The position numbers were made by a program, and so were the translations under genes. Positions 25,421 to 32,773 of a stretch of DNA of 32,773 bases are shown piece by piece. The DNA comes from a bacterium. Its GTDB lineage: Bacteria > Patescibacteriota > Minisyncoccia > UBA6257 > WO2-44-18. Each line of letters starts with the position of its first letter. Positions within the stretch are counted from its first letter, which is position 1. The DNA is taken from NCBI GenBank assembly GCA_030646995.1, contig JAUSKF010000004.1, forward strand, positions 148,404 to 181,176, written 5' to 3'. The notes under the pieces are model-generated. The model was not told where the DNA came from and did not search any database. It saw nothing but the letters and a program-made list of their open reading frames with translations.

Positions 25421-25449
25421 TTGACATACGCTATTTTACTTGCTATATT
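25421..25449 (+). promoter_or_regulatory. Strong consensus promoter of a short RNA
   Basis: TTGACA (25421-25426), a 17-bp spacer and TATATT (25444-25449) make the best sigma-70-type promoter in the window. No plus-strand gene follows, only a terminator about 25 nt later. Confidence 0.75.
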
Positions 25450-25455
25450 TGCAAT

Positions 25456-25514
25456 AAGATCACCACGAAAAAGCCCCTATAAGGTTTCGTCCTTATGGGG
25501 CCTTTTTCTTTTTA
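25456..25514 (+). ncRNA. Candidate small RNA ending in an intrinsic terminator
   Basis: From the strong promoter, transcription would start near 25456 and end at the hairpin GCCCC(T)ATAAGG / CCTTAT(G)GGGC (25473-25501) with the tract CTTTTTCTTTTT. The RNA would be about 55-60 nt: a 17-nt single-stranded head (AATAAGATCACCACGAA) and a stem. The same hairpin also works as a terminator for the convergent toxin gene on minus. RNA function is inferred. Confidence 0.55.
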
Positions 25515-25528
25515 GGCTACTTTGCTCA

Positions 25529-25777
25529 CTACTTATAAATTTTATCTCGTGGGCCTACCTCCAACAGAAAAATTTCCTTTTCGTTGAGAAATTTTAATAT
25601 AATTCTATAGTTACTCACTCTCACTTTGTGTTTCCCAGACAATACTCCGTGCAACGGCTCTATTTTTGCCTTGCCATTTTCCAGTCTCACTAACTTCTTT
25701 TTAATTTGCGCTTGGACAGCCCGATCGAGCTTTTTAACAGAATTCAAAAAAACACTACCAAAACGCAGTATATACAT
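25529..25777 (-). CDS. RelE/ParE-superfamily toxin
   Basis: An 82-residue toxin of the RelE type, an mRNA interferase that cuts mRNA on the ribosome, or of the ParE type, which targets gyrase. The features are the early helix KKLDRAVQAQIKKKL, then the core beta strands HKVRVSNYRIILKFL and the end LLEVGPRDKIYK, matching the family pattern of a YRI strand followed by a late Arg. It follows its antitoxin by 6 nt, the common antitoxin-first order. Whether it acts as RelE or ParE cannot be told. Confidence 0.88.
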   Translation of the reverse strand: MYILRFGSVFLNSVKKLDRAVQAQIKKKLVRLENGKAKIEPLHGVLSGKHKVRVSNYRIILKFLNEKEIFLLEVGPRDKIYK

Positions 25778-25783
25778 AGGATA

Positions 25784-25996
25784 TTAGGAAAGCGCTTTCA
25801 AAAAAGACTTAGGGTCGAAGCGATATTTTACCCCCTCTTCTTCGGCCTTAAGGATTTTCTTAACAAACTCCGGACGGTACTCACCCTCTGGATCTTTAAT
25901 TCCCTTCAAAAACGGAGTGACAAATTCTCTAATCAACTCTTGTTTTAGCTCTCTTTTCAGCTCCTTTTTTAGCTTTTGAATGGTAGCTGTAGTCAT
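25784..25996 (-). CDS. Antitoxin partner of the RelE-type toxin
   Basis: A 70-residue protein with a Lys/Glu-rich helical N-terminus (KLKKELKRELKQELIREF) and a C-terminal part (YRPEFVKKILKAEEEGVKYRF) that would wrap the toxin. It does not match a standard antitoxin DNA-binding fold by eye. The start at ATG 25996 is supported by an extended -10 (TGG-TATAAT, 26003-26008) ending 6 nt upstream; the longer frame begins with TTG. Confidence 0.75.
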   Translation of the reverse strand: MTTATIQKLKKELKRELKQELIREFVTPFLKGIKDPEGEYRPEFVKKILKAEEEGVKYRFDPKSFLKALS

Positions 25997-26002
25997 GATT
26001 TT

Positions 26003-26011
26003 ATTATACCA
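26003..26011 (-). promoter_or_regulatory. Extended -10 promoter of the toxin-antitoxin pair, leaderless
   Basis: TGG-TATAAT sits 6 nt before the antitoxin ATG on minus. There is no good -35 box, as is usual for extended -10 promoters. Confidence 0.6.
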
Positions 26012-26100
26012 GATTCTATCAGAAAAATTTTCTAAAATCAACTGCCAGCATTCCTACATCTTGAGTTGGAAAAATCGGAAAACTAATGTAAAATACTAAA

Positions 26101-26628
26101 ATGGTTATCAACTATTGCGGAGAGAAGTGTTTCAAGATTCAGAGCGGGAAGGTCTCGCTCGTAGTTGATCCTCTGCCTCGTTTTAAGGGCGACATCACCT
26201 TGCTGACCGGCCCGTGGAAAGACAGAGCGAAAGAATGGCCGCCGGTTGTGGGGGAAATTTACGGCCCGGGTGAGTATGAAATGCTGGAAGTAGAAATCAG
26301 CGGCTTTCCGATGAAAGGCACTCAAACTGCCTATACATTAGTAATGGAAGAAATCCGCTTATGCTTCTTAGGCGATGGCGGCGAAGAAATTGACCCTACT
26401 ATACTAGAAAAGCTCGGAGAGGTGGATATTTTGTTTGCCCCGTCGGGAATTAGCGCCAAAGGAATCAAGCAGATACAGCCGAAGATTGTGGTTCCTTTTT
26501 ATAAGAAGCCAGAGCAGTTAAAAGAATTTATGAAGGAAGTGGAATCAAAATCTGAGCCGCAGGAAAAGCTGGTGATTAAAAAGAAAGAAATTACCACCGG
26601 CACGAAGATTGTTGTTCTTAAAGTTTAA
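26101..26628 (+). CDS. Metallo-beta-lactamase-fold protein lacking the metal site
   Basis: A 175-residue protein that follows the pattern of the UPF0173-like branch of the metallo-beta-lactamase superfamily: start INYCGEKCFKIQSG, LVVDPLP, ITLLTG, then IYGPGEYEM, LCFLGDGG, VDILFAPSG, and the end KIVVPFYKKPEQL. The usual HxHxDH motif after the LLT strand is absent (here GPWKDRAKEWPP), and His residues expected later are also missing. It is therefore probably not a metal hydrolase and may serve a binding role. A promoter TTGAGT (26061-26066), 17 bp, TAATGT (26084-26089) gives a leader of only a few nt. Confidence 0.75.
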   Translation: MVINYCGEKCFKIQSGKVSLVVDPLPRFKGDITLLTGPWKDRAKEWPPVVGEIYGPGEYEMLEVEISGFPMKGTQTAYTLVMEEIRLCFLGDGGEEIDPTILEKLGEVDILFAPSGISAKGIKQIQPKIVVPFYKKPEQLKEFMKEVESKSEPQEKLVIKKKEITTGTKIVVLKV

Positions 26629-26640
26629 TATATATAGAAG

Positions 26641-27018
26641 ATGCCCCAATCCTTGCGAAATTTCGTAGCGAAAGTCCGGAATTCAGACGATACCACCAAG
26701 AAATTCTGGGTGCTGCTCTGCAGTGTGATTTCGATGTTTTTCGTGGTGTCACTTTGGCTGGCGTATATAAATGTAAGCATCGCCAGAATCCCCGGCCCTA
26801 CTTCCAGCCGTTCACTCGCCGGAGTCAGCGCGCCGGTAGAAGTTGAGGAGGAATTAGAAAATCCGGGATTCTTTTCAATTTTCGCCGCAGGCACTAAAAT
26901 AATCTTCGACGCGCTGAAGGAGCGGTTAGCGGTAAAAAATGATATTGTAATCAGCAAGCAGGAAGTGAATTTTGTGGCGGAAGGCATCGAACCCGTAAAA
27001 CCTACGGTTTTGCGGTAG
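26641..27018 (+). CDS. Single-pass membrane protein upstream of gyrA, unknown
   Basis: A 125-residue protein with a basic N-terminus, one membrane helix (about 24-46, FWVLLCSVISMFFVVSLWLA) and a soluble outer part with Pro- and Glu-rich sequence. No known family. It lies 12 nt after the metallo-beta-lactamase-fold gene and 26 nt before gyrA, on the same strand. Similar small membrane genes of unknown role are common in this lineage. Confidence 0.7.
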   Translation: MPQSLRNFVAKVRNSDDTTKKFWVLLCSVISMFFVVSLWLAYINVSIARIPGPTSSRSLAGVSAPVEVEEELENPGFFSIFAAGTKIIFDALKERLAVKNDIVISKQEVNFVAEGIEPVKPTVLR

Positions 27019-27042
27019 AAAGTAGAATCTAGTAAATAGAAT
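27015..27042 (+). repeat. Heptad array between the membrane-protein gene and gyrA
   Basis: GTAGAAA GTAGAAT CTAGTAA ATAGAAT, four 7-bp units, begins at the stop codon of the upstream gene and ends 2 nt before the gyrA ATG. No Shine-Dalgarno is seen. Confidence 0.65.
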
Positions 27043-27044
27043 TT

Positions 27045-29540
27045 ATGCCGAAAAATAAAGAACCAAAGAAAAATAAAAAATCCGAAGCGGGCAAGCCCGA
27101 AGAAACTAAAGCGGTTGCGCGCGTGAATGTGGAACGCCGCGAAATCAGCACCGAGCTGCAGGAGTCTTATTTGGACTATGCGATGTCGGTCATCGTGAGC
27201 CGCGCTTTGCCGGATGTGCGCGACGGCATGAAGCCCGTGCATCGCCGTATCTTGTGGACAATGTGGGAAGCCGGATTGACGCACAGCGCCAAATTCCGAA
27301 AATCCGCCACCGTAATCGGAGACGTGCTTGGTAAATATCATCCGCACGGAGATATGGCGGTTTATGACGCTTTGGTCCGTATGGCCCAAGAATTTTCACT
27401 TCGCTACACATTAGTAGACGGCCAAGGTAACTTCGGCTCCGTAGACGGTGATTCAGCTGCCGCCTATCGTTATACCGAAGCTCGGCTTTCCAAAATTGCC
27501 GAAGAAATGCTTTTTGATATTGATAAAGAAACCGTAGATTGGATTCCTAACTATGACGGTACCCGTGAAGAGCCGAAGGTTCTGCCGGCTAAACTGCCAA
27601 ACTTGCTGCTAAACGGAGCCGTGGGTATCGCCGTCGGTATGGCGACCAGCATTCCACCAAACAATTTAGTGGAGCTGGTGGACGCGACCCTGCACTTGGC
27701 CGACAACCCCAAAGCCGGAGCGCACGATTTAATGGAATTCATTCAAGGCCCGGACTTTCCAACCGGCGGCGTTATCTATGACAGAAAAGCGATTATCGAA
27801 GCCTACACTTCCGGCCACGGCACAATCACGATGCGGGCAGTAGCCGAAATTAAAGAAAGCCAGGGGGCGCGGGAAGGCCAAACGATTGAAATCACGGAAA
27901 TCCCTTATCAGGTAAATAAATCTGAATTAATTATTAAAATTGCCGAGTTGGTGACCGACAAAAAAATCGAAGGTATCCGCGACATCCGCGATGAGTCCGA
28001 CAAAAACGGCATCAGCATCATTATTGAAATGAAATCGAGCGCGACTCCGCAAAAAGTGCTGAATCAATTGTTTGAATACACCGATCTCCAGAAAAACTTT
28101 AATTTGAATATGATTGCGCTCGCCGGCGGCGTGCAGCCAGAAATTATGTCGGTAAAGGATGTGTTGGCGGCTTTCCTAGCCCATCGGAATGAAGTGGTGG
28201 TGCGCCGCGCCCAGTTCGATTTAAAGAAAGCCGAAGAGCGCGCTCACATTTTGAGAGGCTTAGCGAAAGCGCTTTCTATTATTGATAAAGTAATCGCCAC
28301 AATTAAGAAATCTAAGGATCGCGATGATGCCAGAACGAACTTGATGAAGAATTTCAAATTCTCCGAGATTCAGGCCAACGCTATTTTGGAAATGAAGTTG
28401 CAGACCTTGGCGAATTTGGAAAGAGCGAGAATTGAAGATGAGTTAGCGGAAAAAGAACGAATTATCGCCGAATTAACTTCCCTTTTGAAGAGCCCGGCCA
28501 AAATCTTGAAGGTAATTAAAGACGAATTAGTGGATGTGAAAACCCGCTTCAACAGCCCCCGCAAAACCAAAGTAGTGTCCGGCGGATTAAAAGACTTCCG
28601 AGAAGAGGATTTGATTCCTCAAGAAGAAACGATTATCACTCTCTCGCAGGGTGGCTACATCAAACGTGTTCCTCCGGCGTCATTTAAGACCCAGAACCGC
28701 GGCGGCAAAGGATTGATTGGATCAGATGTGAATGATGAAGATTTCCTCACCCACTTTATGGCCGCTGACACTCACGACAACATTTTGATTTTCACCGACC
28801 GCGGCCGCGTGTTCCAAACCAAAGTTTACGAAATCCCACCGGGCACCCGAACCTCCAAGGGCAAACCGATCCACAATTTCCTGGAAGTCCCGACCGAAGA
28901 GAAGGTCAACGCAATAATCACCTACGGAAAAGCCGACGAAGGCAATCTCGTGATGGTGACTCAAAACGGCATGATTAAAAAAACCTCTCTGAAAGATTTC
29001 AGCAACGTGCGGAAAACCGGAATCATTGCGATTTCTTTGCAAAAAGGTGACGCCTTGCGTTGGGTTAAACTCTCTAGCGGTAGCGATGAAGTAATCACCA
29101 CTACCTCCAAAGGGCAGGCTATCCGATTTAAAGAATCCCAAGTGCGGGAAATGGGCAGGACGGCCGCGGGCGTGCGGGCAATCCGATTAAAATCGGGTGA
29201 TCAGGTCAGCTCAATGGATCTCGTGAATAAGAACGTGAAAAATGCCCGATTGTTGGTAGTAATGGCCAACGGATTCGGAAAATTAACTCCAATCGGACAG
29301 TATAAAGTGCAGAGCCGCGGAGGTTCGGGCGTGAAAACAGCTAAAATTACTTCGAAGACAGGAGAGTTGGTAGCCGCTCAATTAGTAGACGCCGAAGAAG
29401 AATTGCTGGCCTTGTCCGCCAAAGGGCAGATTATCCGCACTCCTCTCTCCACAATCCGCCTCGCCAGCCGCGCTACTCAAGGAGTCAGAATAATGTCACT
29501 GAACGCAGGAGATAAGGTTGCCGGCATAGTCTGTTTGTAG
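27045..29540 (+). CDS. gyrA: DNA gyrase subunit A
   Basis: GyrA cuts and rejoins DNA in the GyrA2-GyrB2 complex that introduces negative supercoils. The 831 residues include the breakage-reunion domain with Tyr143 in RYTEARL as the DNA-linked Tyr, a coiled-coil tower, and a six-blade C-terminal domain. The GyrA box is present as QNRGGKG (about residue 549), close to the canonical QRRGGKG, which supports gyrase rather than topoisomerase IV. The quinolone region reads [12 protein letters not shown]: the position of E. coli Ser83 is Met104, while Asp87 is kept as Asp108. A Lys-rich tail of about 30 residues precedes the conserved start. Confidence 0.97.
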   Translation: MPKNKEPKKNKKSEAGKPEETKAVARVNVERREISTELQESYLDYAMSVIVSRALPDVRDGMKPVHRRILWTMWEAGLTHSAKFRKSATVIGDVLGKYHPHGDMAVYDALVRMAQEFSLRYTLVDGQGNFGSVDGDSAAAYRYTEARLSKIAEEMLFDIDKETVDWIPNYDGTREEPKVLPAKLPNLLLNGAVGIAVGMATSIPPNNLVELVDATLHLADNPKAGAHDLMEFIQGPDFPTGGVIYDRKAIIEAYTSGHGTITMRAVAEIKESQGAREGQTIEITEIPYQVNKSELIIKIAELVTDKKIEGIRDIRDESDKNGISIIIEMKSSATPQKVLNQLFEYTDLQKNFNLNMIALAGGVQPEIMSVKDVLAAFLAHRNEVVVRRAQFDLKKAEERAHILRGLAKALSIIDKVIATIKKSKDRDDARTNLMKNFKFSEIQANAILEMKLQTLANLERARIEDELAEKERIIAELTSLLKSPAKILKVIKDELVDVKTRFNSPRKTKVVSGGLKDFREEDLIPQEETIITLSQGGYIKRVPPASFKTQNRGGKGLIGSDVNDEDFLTHFMAADTHDNILIFTDRGRVFQTKVYEIPPGTRTSKGKPIHNFLEVPTEEKVNAIITYGKADEGNLVMVTQNGMIKKTSLKDFSNVRKTGIIAISLQKGDALRWVKLSSGSDEVITTTSKGQAIRFKESQVREMGRTAAGVRAIRLKSGDQVSSMDLVNKNVKNARLLVVMANGFGKLTPIGQYKVQSRGGSGVKTAKITSKTGELVAAQLVDAEEELLALSAKGQIIRTPLSTIRLASRATQGVRIMSLNAGDKVAGIVCL

Positions 29541-29546
29541 TCCCAA

Positions 29547-29595
29547 GTCGTTAGTTGTTAGTCGTAAGTCTTTTGTCGTGTGTGAGATGTTATAA
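29547..29595 (+). repeat. Heptad array between gyrA and the solute-binding protein gene
   Basis: Seven successive 7-bp units each begin with GT: GTCGTTA GTTGTTA GTCGTAA GTCTTTT GTCGTGT GTGAGAT GTTATAA. The last unit contains the TATAAT box (29591-29596) that lies 10 nt before the ATG at 29607. Confidence 0.75.
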
Positions 29596-29606
29596 TTAGT
29601 TGGTAG

Positions 29607-30896
29607 ATGTCATTCACAAGAAATCAGGTAATTATTTTAATAATGGGACTGGCGCTAGTCGCCGGAGTAGTCTTTCTTTTGATTTATGGCTCGCAGAAAA
29701 ACTCCAGCGAGCTTTCCGGCACAATAAATTTCTGGGGAGTTTTTGATTCCCCCGCCGCTATGGGCGAAGTGATTAGTGCCTATCGCGCCACCCAACCAAA
29801 AGTTGATGTGGTTTACCGGCAAATTGATCCGAATAGTTATGAAAGTGAACTAATTAACGCGCTCGCGAGCGGCAGAGCTCCGGATGTGATTATGTTTCAT
29901 AATTCTTGGCTGCCTAAGCATATTAATAAGATATTGCCGTTGGACCCTGCTCAAATTTCTATTCCTCAATATCGAGAGCTCTTCCCGCAAGTTGCCGAGC
30001 AGGACTTCGCCCCAGACAACGCGGTCTATGCCCTTCCTTTATATATCGACACCCTCGCTCTTTTCTACAACCAAGACACATTCGACAACAGCAGCATCGC
30101 AGTGCCGCCGAAAACTTGGGGCGAATTTGAGAAATTGATTCCCAAGCTACGCCAACTCGATAAATTAGGCCGCATTCAAAAACCCGCGGCGGCTATCGGC
30201 GGCTCCAACCGAAGCATCAACCGAGCGCCCGATTTGTTGAGCCTACTGATGCTTCAAACCGGAACAGAGATGGTGAGCAAAGACTTCTCTCGGGCTAACT
30301 TCTCTTCAAAAGAAGGCATAAATGCTCTCAATTTTTACACCAAATTTGCCAACCCAATCAGCCCCGCCTTTACTTGGAGCGACTCATTCGGCTATTCGCT
30401 AGACAGCTTCTCCGTGGGCGACACGGCAATAATGTTTAACTACGGCTATCAAGCGCCATACCTGAGAGACAAAAACCCCTTCCTGAATTTCCGAGTCATT
30501 CCGATGCTTCAACCCGATGACCGCTCTCAAGAAGTGAATTACGCCAACTATTGGGGCTTAGCGATGACGGTAGCCGCGCAAAACAAACTAGTAGCCCAAG
30601 ATTTCATTATAAAAATCACTACAGACCCCACAATCGCCGAACGATACCTAACCATTACCAAGCGCCCACCCGCATTGCGTTCGCTGATTAATAAATACAT
30701 CAACGATCCGGAAATCGGAACCTTCGCCCGCCAAGCTCTCACTGCCCGCTCTTGGCCGCAAATTGATAGCGTGGAAATTGATAAGGCTTTTTCGGAAATG
30801 ATCTCGGCGGTCTTAACCAACCGGCTTTCTTCCCAAAGAGCCATCGAAGAAGCCGCCGGAAAGGTTTCCCAGTTGATGGATCAGAGAGCTAGATAA
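29607..30896 (+). CDS. Membrane-anchored extracellular solute-binding protein (family 1)
   Basis: A 429-residue ABC-type substrate-binding protein of the sugar-binding kind. After an uncleaved-looking N-terminal membrane anchor (about 8-28, no lipobox Cys), the fold shows the family features GTINFWGVFD, YRATQPKVDVVYRQID, ALASGRAPDVIMFHNSW and YALPLYIDTLALFYNQDTF. Such proteins normally deliver sugars or peptides to an ABC permease, but no permease genes are beside it. It is followed at once by pilin-like genes, so a role in surface binding is also possible. Confidence 0.85.
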   Translation: MSFTRNQVIILIMGLALVAGVVFLLIYGSQKNSSELSGTINFWGVFDSPAAMGEVISAYRATQPKVDVVYRQIDPNSYESELINALASGRAPDVIMFHNSWLPKHINKILPLDPAQISIPQYRELFPQVAEQDFAPDNAVYALPLYIDTLALFYNQDTFDNSSIAVPPKTWGEFEKLIPKLRQLDKLGRIQKPAAAIGGSNRSINRAPDLLSLLMLQTGTEMVSKDFSRANFSSKEGINALNFYTKFANPISPAFTWSDSFGYSLDSFSVGDTAIMFNYGYQAPYLRDKNPFLNFRVIPMLQPDDRSQEVNYANYWGLAMTVAAQNKLVAQDFIIKITTDPTIAERYLTITKRPPALRSLINKYINDPEIGTFARQALTARSWPQIDSVEIDKAFSEMISAVLTNRLSSQRAIEEAAGKVSQLMDQRAR

Positions 30897-30931
30897 GTAT
30901 TATGTATAAAGTATTAAGTATTAAGTATTGG
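30897..30931 (+). repeat. Heptad array before the first pilin-like gene
   Basis: GTATTAT GTATAAA GTATTAA GTATTAA GTATTGG, five 7-bp units, begins right after the TAA of the upstream gene and ends exactly at the ATG at 30932. An in-frame ATG at 30902 lies inside the array and is probably not the true start. Confidence 0.82.
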
Positions 30932-31378
30932 ATGCGGGGAAAGGGAATTATCAAGATTCGCCCAGTTTTCTTTTCGTTTATTCTATTTTCTACTTTCTGC
31001 TTCCTACTACTCGGTGCGCCGGCATTAGGCGCTGAGCCAATCAAGCTAACCCCGAATTGCAATGCAGCCCTTCCTCCAAACACCGTACCTGGAGGCACAC
31101 CGGAAACGACACCGTGCAACGTATCTGCCTTTATCGTCTGGGTGAAGCAAATCATTAAGTATATGTTTATTGTTTCCGTGCCTATCGCCACGGCATTTAT
31201 CGTTTACGGGGCATTTGTTATGATGAAGTCTGGAGGTAATCCCGGTGAGTTCGCAAACGGCAAGAAAGTAGTTTTGTCGGCCATTATCGGCATTGTGATA
31301 ATGTTTACCGCCAACATAGTCGTATCCACGATAGTCAACGCATTAACGGGAAGTTCGGAATATTATAAAAAACTCTAA
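30932..31378 (+). CDS. VirB2/TrbC-like pilin family protein (first of three)
   Basis: From ATG 30932 the protein has 148 residues. A signal peptide (about 10-33, ending GAPALGAEP) precedes a short extracytoplasmic part with two Cys and two hydrophobic helices (about 72-97 and 110-132) separated by MMKSGGNPGEFANGKK. This matches VirB2/TrbC-like subunits of type IV secretion pili, which are common in this lineage without a complete secretion system. The helix-loop-helix with GGNPG or GGDPK recurs in the next two genes. The ATG at 30902 would add 10 residues encoded by the heptad array and is not preferred. Confidence 0.78.
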   Translation: MRGKGIIKIRPVFFSFILFSTFCFLLLGAPALGAEPIKLTPNCNAALPPNTVPGGTPETTPCNVSAFIVWVKQIIKYMFIVSVPIATAFIVYGAFVMMKSGGNPGEFANGKKVVLSAIIGIVIMFTANIVVSTIVNALTGSSEYYKKL

Positions 31379-31381
31379 AAT

Positions 31382-31762
31382 ATGAAAATTCCTAAATATG
31401 TCGGGATTGTAGCATTAGGTTTATTGCTGGTTTCAAATTTTGCTTTTGCACTCCCTGGCGAAGGCACGAATCCCCCATCTAACAGCCTTAACCTCTCCGA
31501 CATCGACCCCCTAAAAAATGTCACCCTGATGGGATTAATCGACCGTATCGTTGGCTTTGCCATCGGATTTATCATCGCCATCTCGGTACTCTTCATCATC
31601 TATGCCGCCTATCTCTATATGTTTGCCGGTGGAGACCCGAAAAATGTAACCCAAGCTAAAGCCATCATCCAATATACCGTGATTGCGATTATCATCGCCT
31701 TGATGTCGCAGGCAATGGTAAAAATAGTGATAGAGCTTCTTGGTGGAACACCGGCTAAGTAA
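31382..31762 (+). CDS. VirB2/TrbC-like pilin family protein (second of three)
   Basis: A 126-residue protein with a signal peptide (ending FAFALPGEG), then two membrane helices around the loop YMFAGGDPKNVTQAKAII. It starts 3 nt after the first copy's stop and so is translationally coupled. Its loop shares a 24-nt identical DNA stretch (31625-31648) with the third gene (32022-32045), suggesting recent duplication or gene conversion. Confidence 0.8.
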   Translation: MKIPKYVGIVALGLLLVSNFAFALPGEGTNPPSNSLNLSDIDPLKNVTLMGLIDRIVGFAIGFIIAISVLFIIYAAYLYMFAGGDPKNVTQAKAIIQYTVIAIIIALMSQAMVKIVIELLGGTPAK

Positions 31763-31814
31763 TTTGCTATAATTAAACAATATTCAGAAAGGTCGCCTAA
31801 ATTCAAAAAAATTA

Positions 31815-32153
31815 ATGAAATACTTAATAAAAACAATAATTGCAATCTCCAGCCTTGCTCCGTTGATGGCTTTCGCCGATATTAGCGGGATTCCCACTGG
31901 TATCAAAGCCGGGACTACCAACTTAGGTAAGTTAATTAGCGACGTTTCCGGATGGGCAACTGGCCTTTTGATCGCGCTTTCCGTATTGTTCGTGATCTAC
32001 GCCGCGTTCTTGTATTTGACCGCCGGTGGAGACCCGAAAAATGTAGAGAACGCTAAGAACATCATCATCTACGCCGTAATAGCTATCGTAATAGCTCTGA
32101 TGGCAAACTTGGTGGCCAGCATCGCGAAGGGATTAGTAGGCGCTACTGGATAA
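31815..32153 (+). CDS. VirB2/TrbC-like pilin family protein (third of three)
   Basis: A 112-residue paralogue with a signal peptide (about 1-21, LMAFADIS), a helix (VLFVIYAAFLYLTAGGDPK), and a second helix (IIYAVIAIVIALMANLVA). The AGGDPKNV loop is shared with copy two. It is the shortest and most regular copy. Upstream (31763-31814) is a short gap with a possible -10 (TATAAT, 31768-31773), and the gene ends before a strong terminator. Confidence 0.82.
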   Translation: MKYLIKTIIAISSLAPLMAFADISGIPTGIKAGTTNLGKLISDVSGWATGLLIALSVLFVIYAAFLYLTAGGDPKNVENAKNIIIYAVIAIVIALMANLVASIAKGLVGATG

Positions 32154-32174
32154 AACCTCATTGCGGAAATAGAA

Positions 32175-32205
32175 AAACCCCTCCGATTACTCGGAGGGGT
32201 TTTGG
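32175..32205. terminator. Strong bidirectional terminator
   Basis: The stem AAACCCCTCCGA / TCGGAGGGGTTT (32175-32202) around the loop TTAC has T runs on both strands. It separates the pilin-like genes from the convergent membrane-protein gene. Confidence 0.9.
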
Positions 32206-32211
32206 TTTAAT

Positions 32212-32727
32212 CTAACGCACCGTCACCGTCAACTTCTTGTCGGGCTCTTCAACCAGCATGCGGAATACTTTCTTCCTCAAGCCGTAGTCTTTGAACTCCT
32301 TGTCCGACTGGCTGACCTTCATGATTGTGTCGTCCTTGAACCAGATATAAAAATGATCTGGTCCAGGATTAACAATCGTTTCGAAATCTGAATCAGTCGG
32401 CATAACGATCTCACGGGACCAGACCCCGGACTTGAGATCAACAATGGTCGGCTCCGCGCCTTTTGGAATCCAGAGCGGCGCTTCCGCACTTTTCGGCATC
32501 GCCCTGACCCGGTCAAATTCCGGACTCCGGCTCGCCTCTCCGTTCGGATTAACGAATCCCGACTGCGCCATCTGGGCAGAGTTCCCAGGCCTCGAAGTTC
32601 CAAAATCGCAACTCACGGGATTCGCAGAGAAAAAAAGAAAGGATACAGCGAAGATCAGAATTACCCAGAGGATCTTGAACTTGTAGAACTCGATGATATG
32701 GGGGTCATTCTTTTCGTAGTGAATCAT
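32212..32727 (-). CDS. Membrane-anchored protein of unknown function (171 aa)
   Basis: A 171-residue protein with one N-terminal hydrophobic helix (about 18-40, ILWVILIFAVSFLFFSA) after a charged start and a soluble part of about 130 residues ending KLTVTVR. The outer part is rich in Asp, Lys and Pro (WIPKGAEPTIVDLK, FYIWFKDDTIMKV) and looks beta-structured, but no family is recognised. It has a perfect Shine-Dalgarno (AAGGAGA) 7 nt before the ATG, which contrasts with most genes here. The 46 bp beyond it hold nothing further. Confidence 0.72.
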   Translation of the reverse strand: MIHYEKNDPHIIEFYKFKILWVILIFAVSFLFFSANPVSCDFGTSRPGNSAQMAQSGFVNPNGEASRSPEFDRVRAMPKSAEAPLWIPKGAEPTIVDLKSGVWSREIVMPTDSDFETIVNPGPDHFYIWFKDDTIMKVSQSDKEFKDYGLRKKVFRMLVEEPDKKLTVTVR

Positions 32728-32773
32728 GACTTGTCTCCTTGTTTGGGGTTTTACTGCGATGTTTTCAATGGAC

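Noticed and set aside
26625-27389. A 254-codon minus-strand frame over the 5' end of gyrA and the gene before it
   Set aside because: It spans two well-supported plus-strand genes and shows no domain; it is a shadow of GC-skewed coding.

Overview
The window comes from a small-genome bacterium that looks like Patescibacteria (Candidate Phyla Radiation), probably Parcubacteria-like. This is inferred from style: lineage-typical small membrane proteins of unknown function, a secreted-protein Cys motif (DCGGPC), a triplet of VirB2/TrbC-like pilins, S1-rpsO-NYN-pnp in one co-directional block, and 23S-5S rRNA genes with no 16S beside them. No taxonomic search was possible.

Layout. Positions 1-3.4 kb (minus) hold a partial DUF3800 gene, the wall pair rodA-mltG and an anchored Cys-motif protein. 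3.4-7.5 kb holds a short coiled-coil membrane protein (plus) and a stand-alone 23S-5S rRNA unit (minus) with its own promoter and a long precursor-processing stem. 7.5-10.3 kb carries an HtrA-like lipoprotein protease and comM. 10.4-11.5 kb (plus) is a TrpR-like regulator and an HD-domain protein, each preceded by the same 24-bp palindrome. 11.5-17.1 kb (minus) is housekeeping: a DksA-like protein, an unknown membrane protein, pnp, a NYN-domain RNase, rpsO and an S1-domain protein. 17.2-21.2 kb (minus) is a defence island: DNA methyltransferase, HNH nuclease, a DpnI-like nuclease split by a frameshift at A-AAA-AAG, two tiny ORFs and a Shedu (SduA-like) nuclease. 21.3-26.0 kb is accessory DNA: a LexA-like repressor, a SAM-I-like riboswitch ahead of two unknown small genes, a second structured leader or sRNA, an HhH-like protein, a HAD phosphatase, a short promoter-terminator sRNA unit and a RelE-type toxin-antitoxin pair. 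26.1-32.2 kb (plus) is a metallo-beta-lactamase-fold protein, a membrane protein, gyrA, a solute-binding protein and three pilin-like proteins. The window closes with a membrane protein on minus.

How it works together. rodA/mltG act in wall synthesis. S1, S15, NYN and PNPase act in translation and RNA turnover. GyrA controls supercoiling. The defence island combines modification with several nucleases. Two repeat styles fill gaps between co-directional genes: arrays of 7-bp units beginning with G (four gaps) and 18-19-bp AT-rich dyads (three gaps). Several genes have a -10 box only 6-10 nt before the ATG and so appear leaderless, while a few (HtrA-like, HD protein, the last gene) have clear Shine-Dalgarno sites.

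Best candidates for something new: the SAM-sensing leader on unknown genes, the unidentified attenuator-like RNA at 23785-23971, the frameshift site inside the DpnI-like nuclease, and the heptad arrays.
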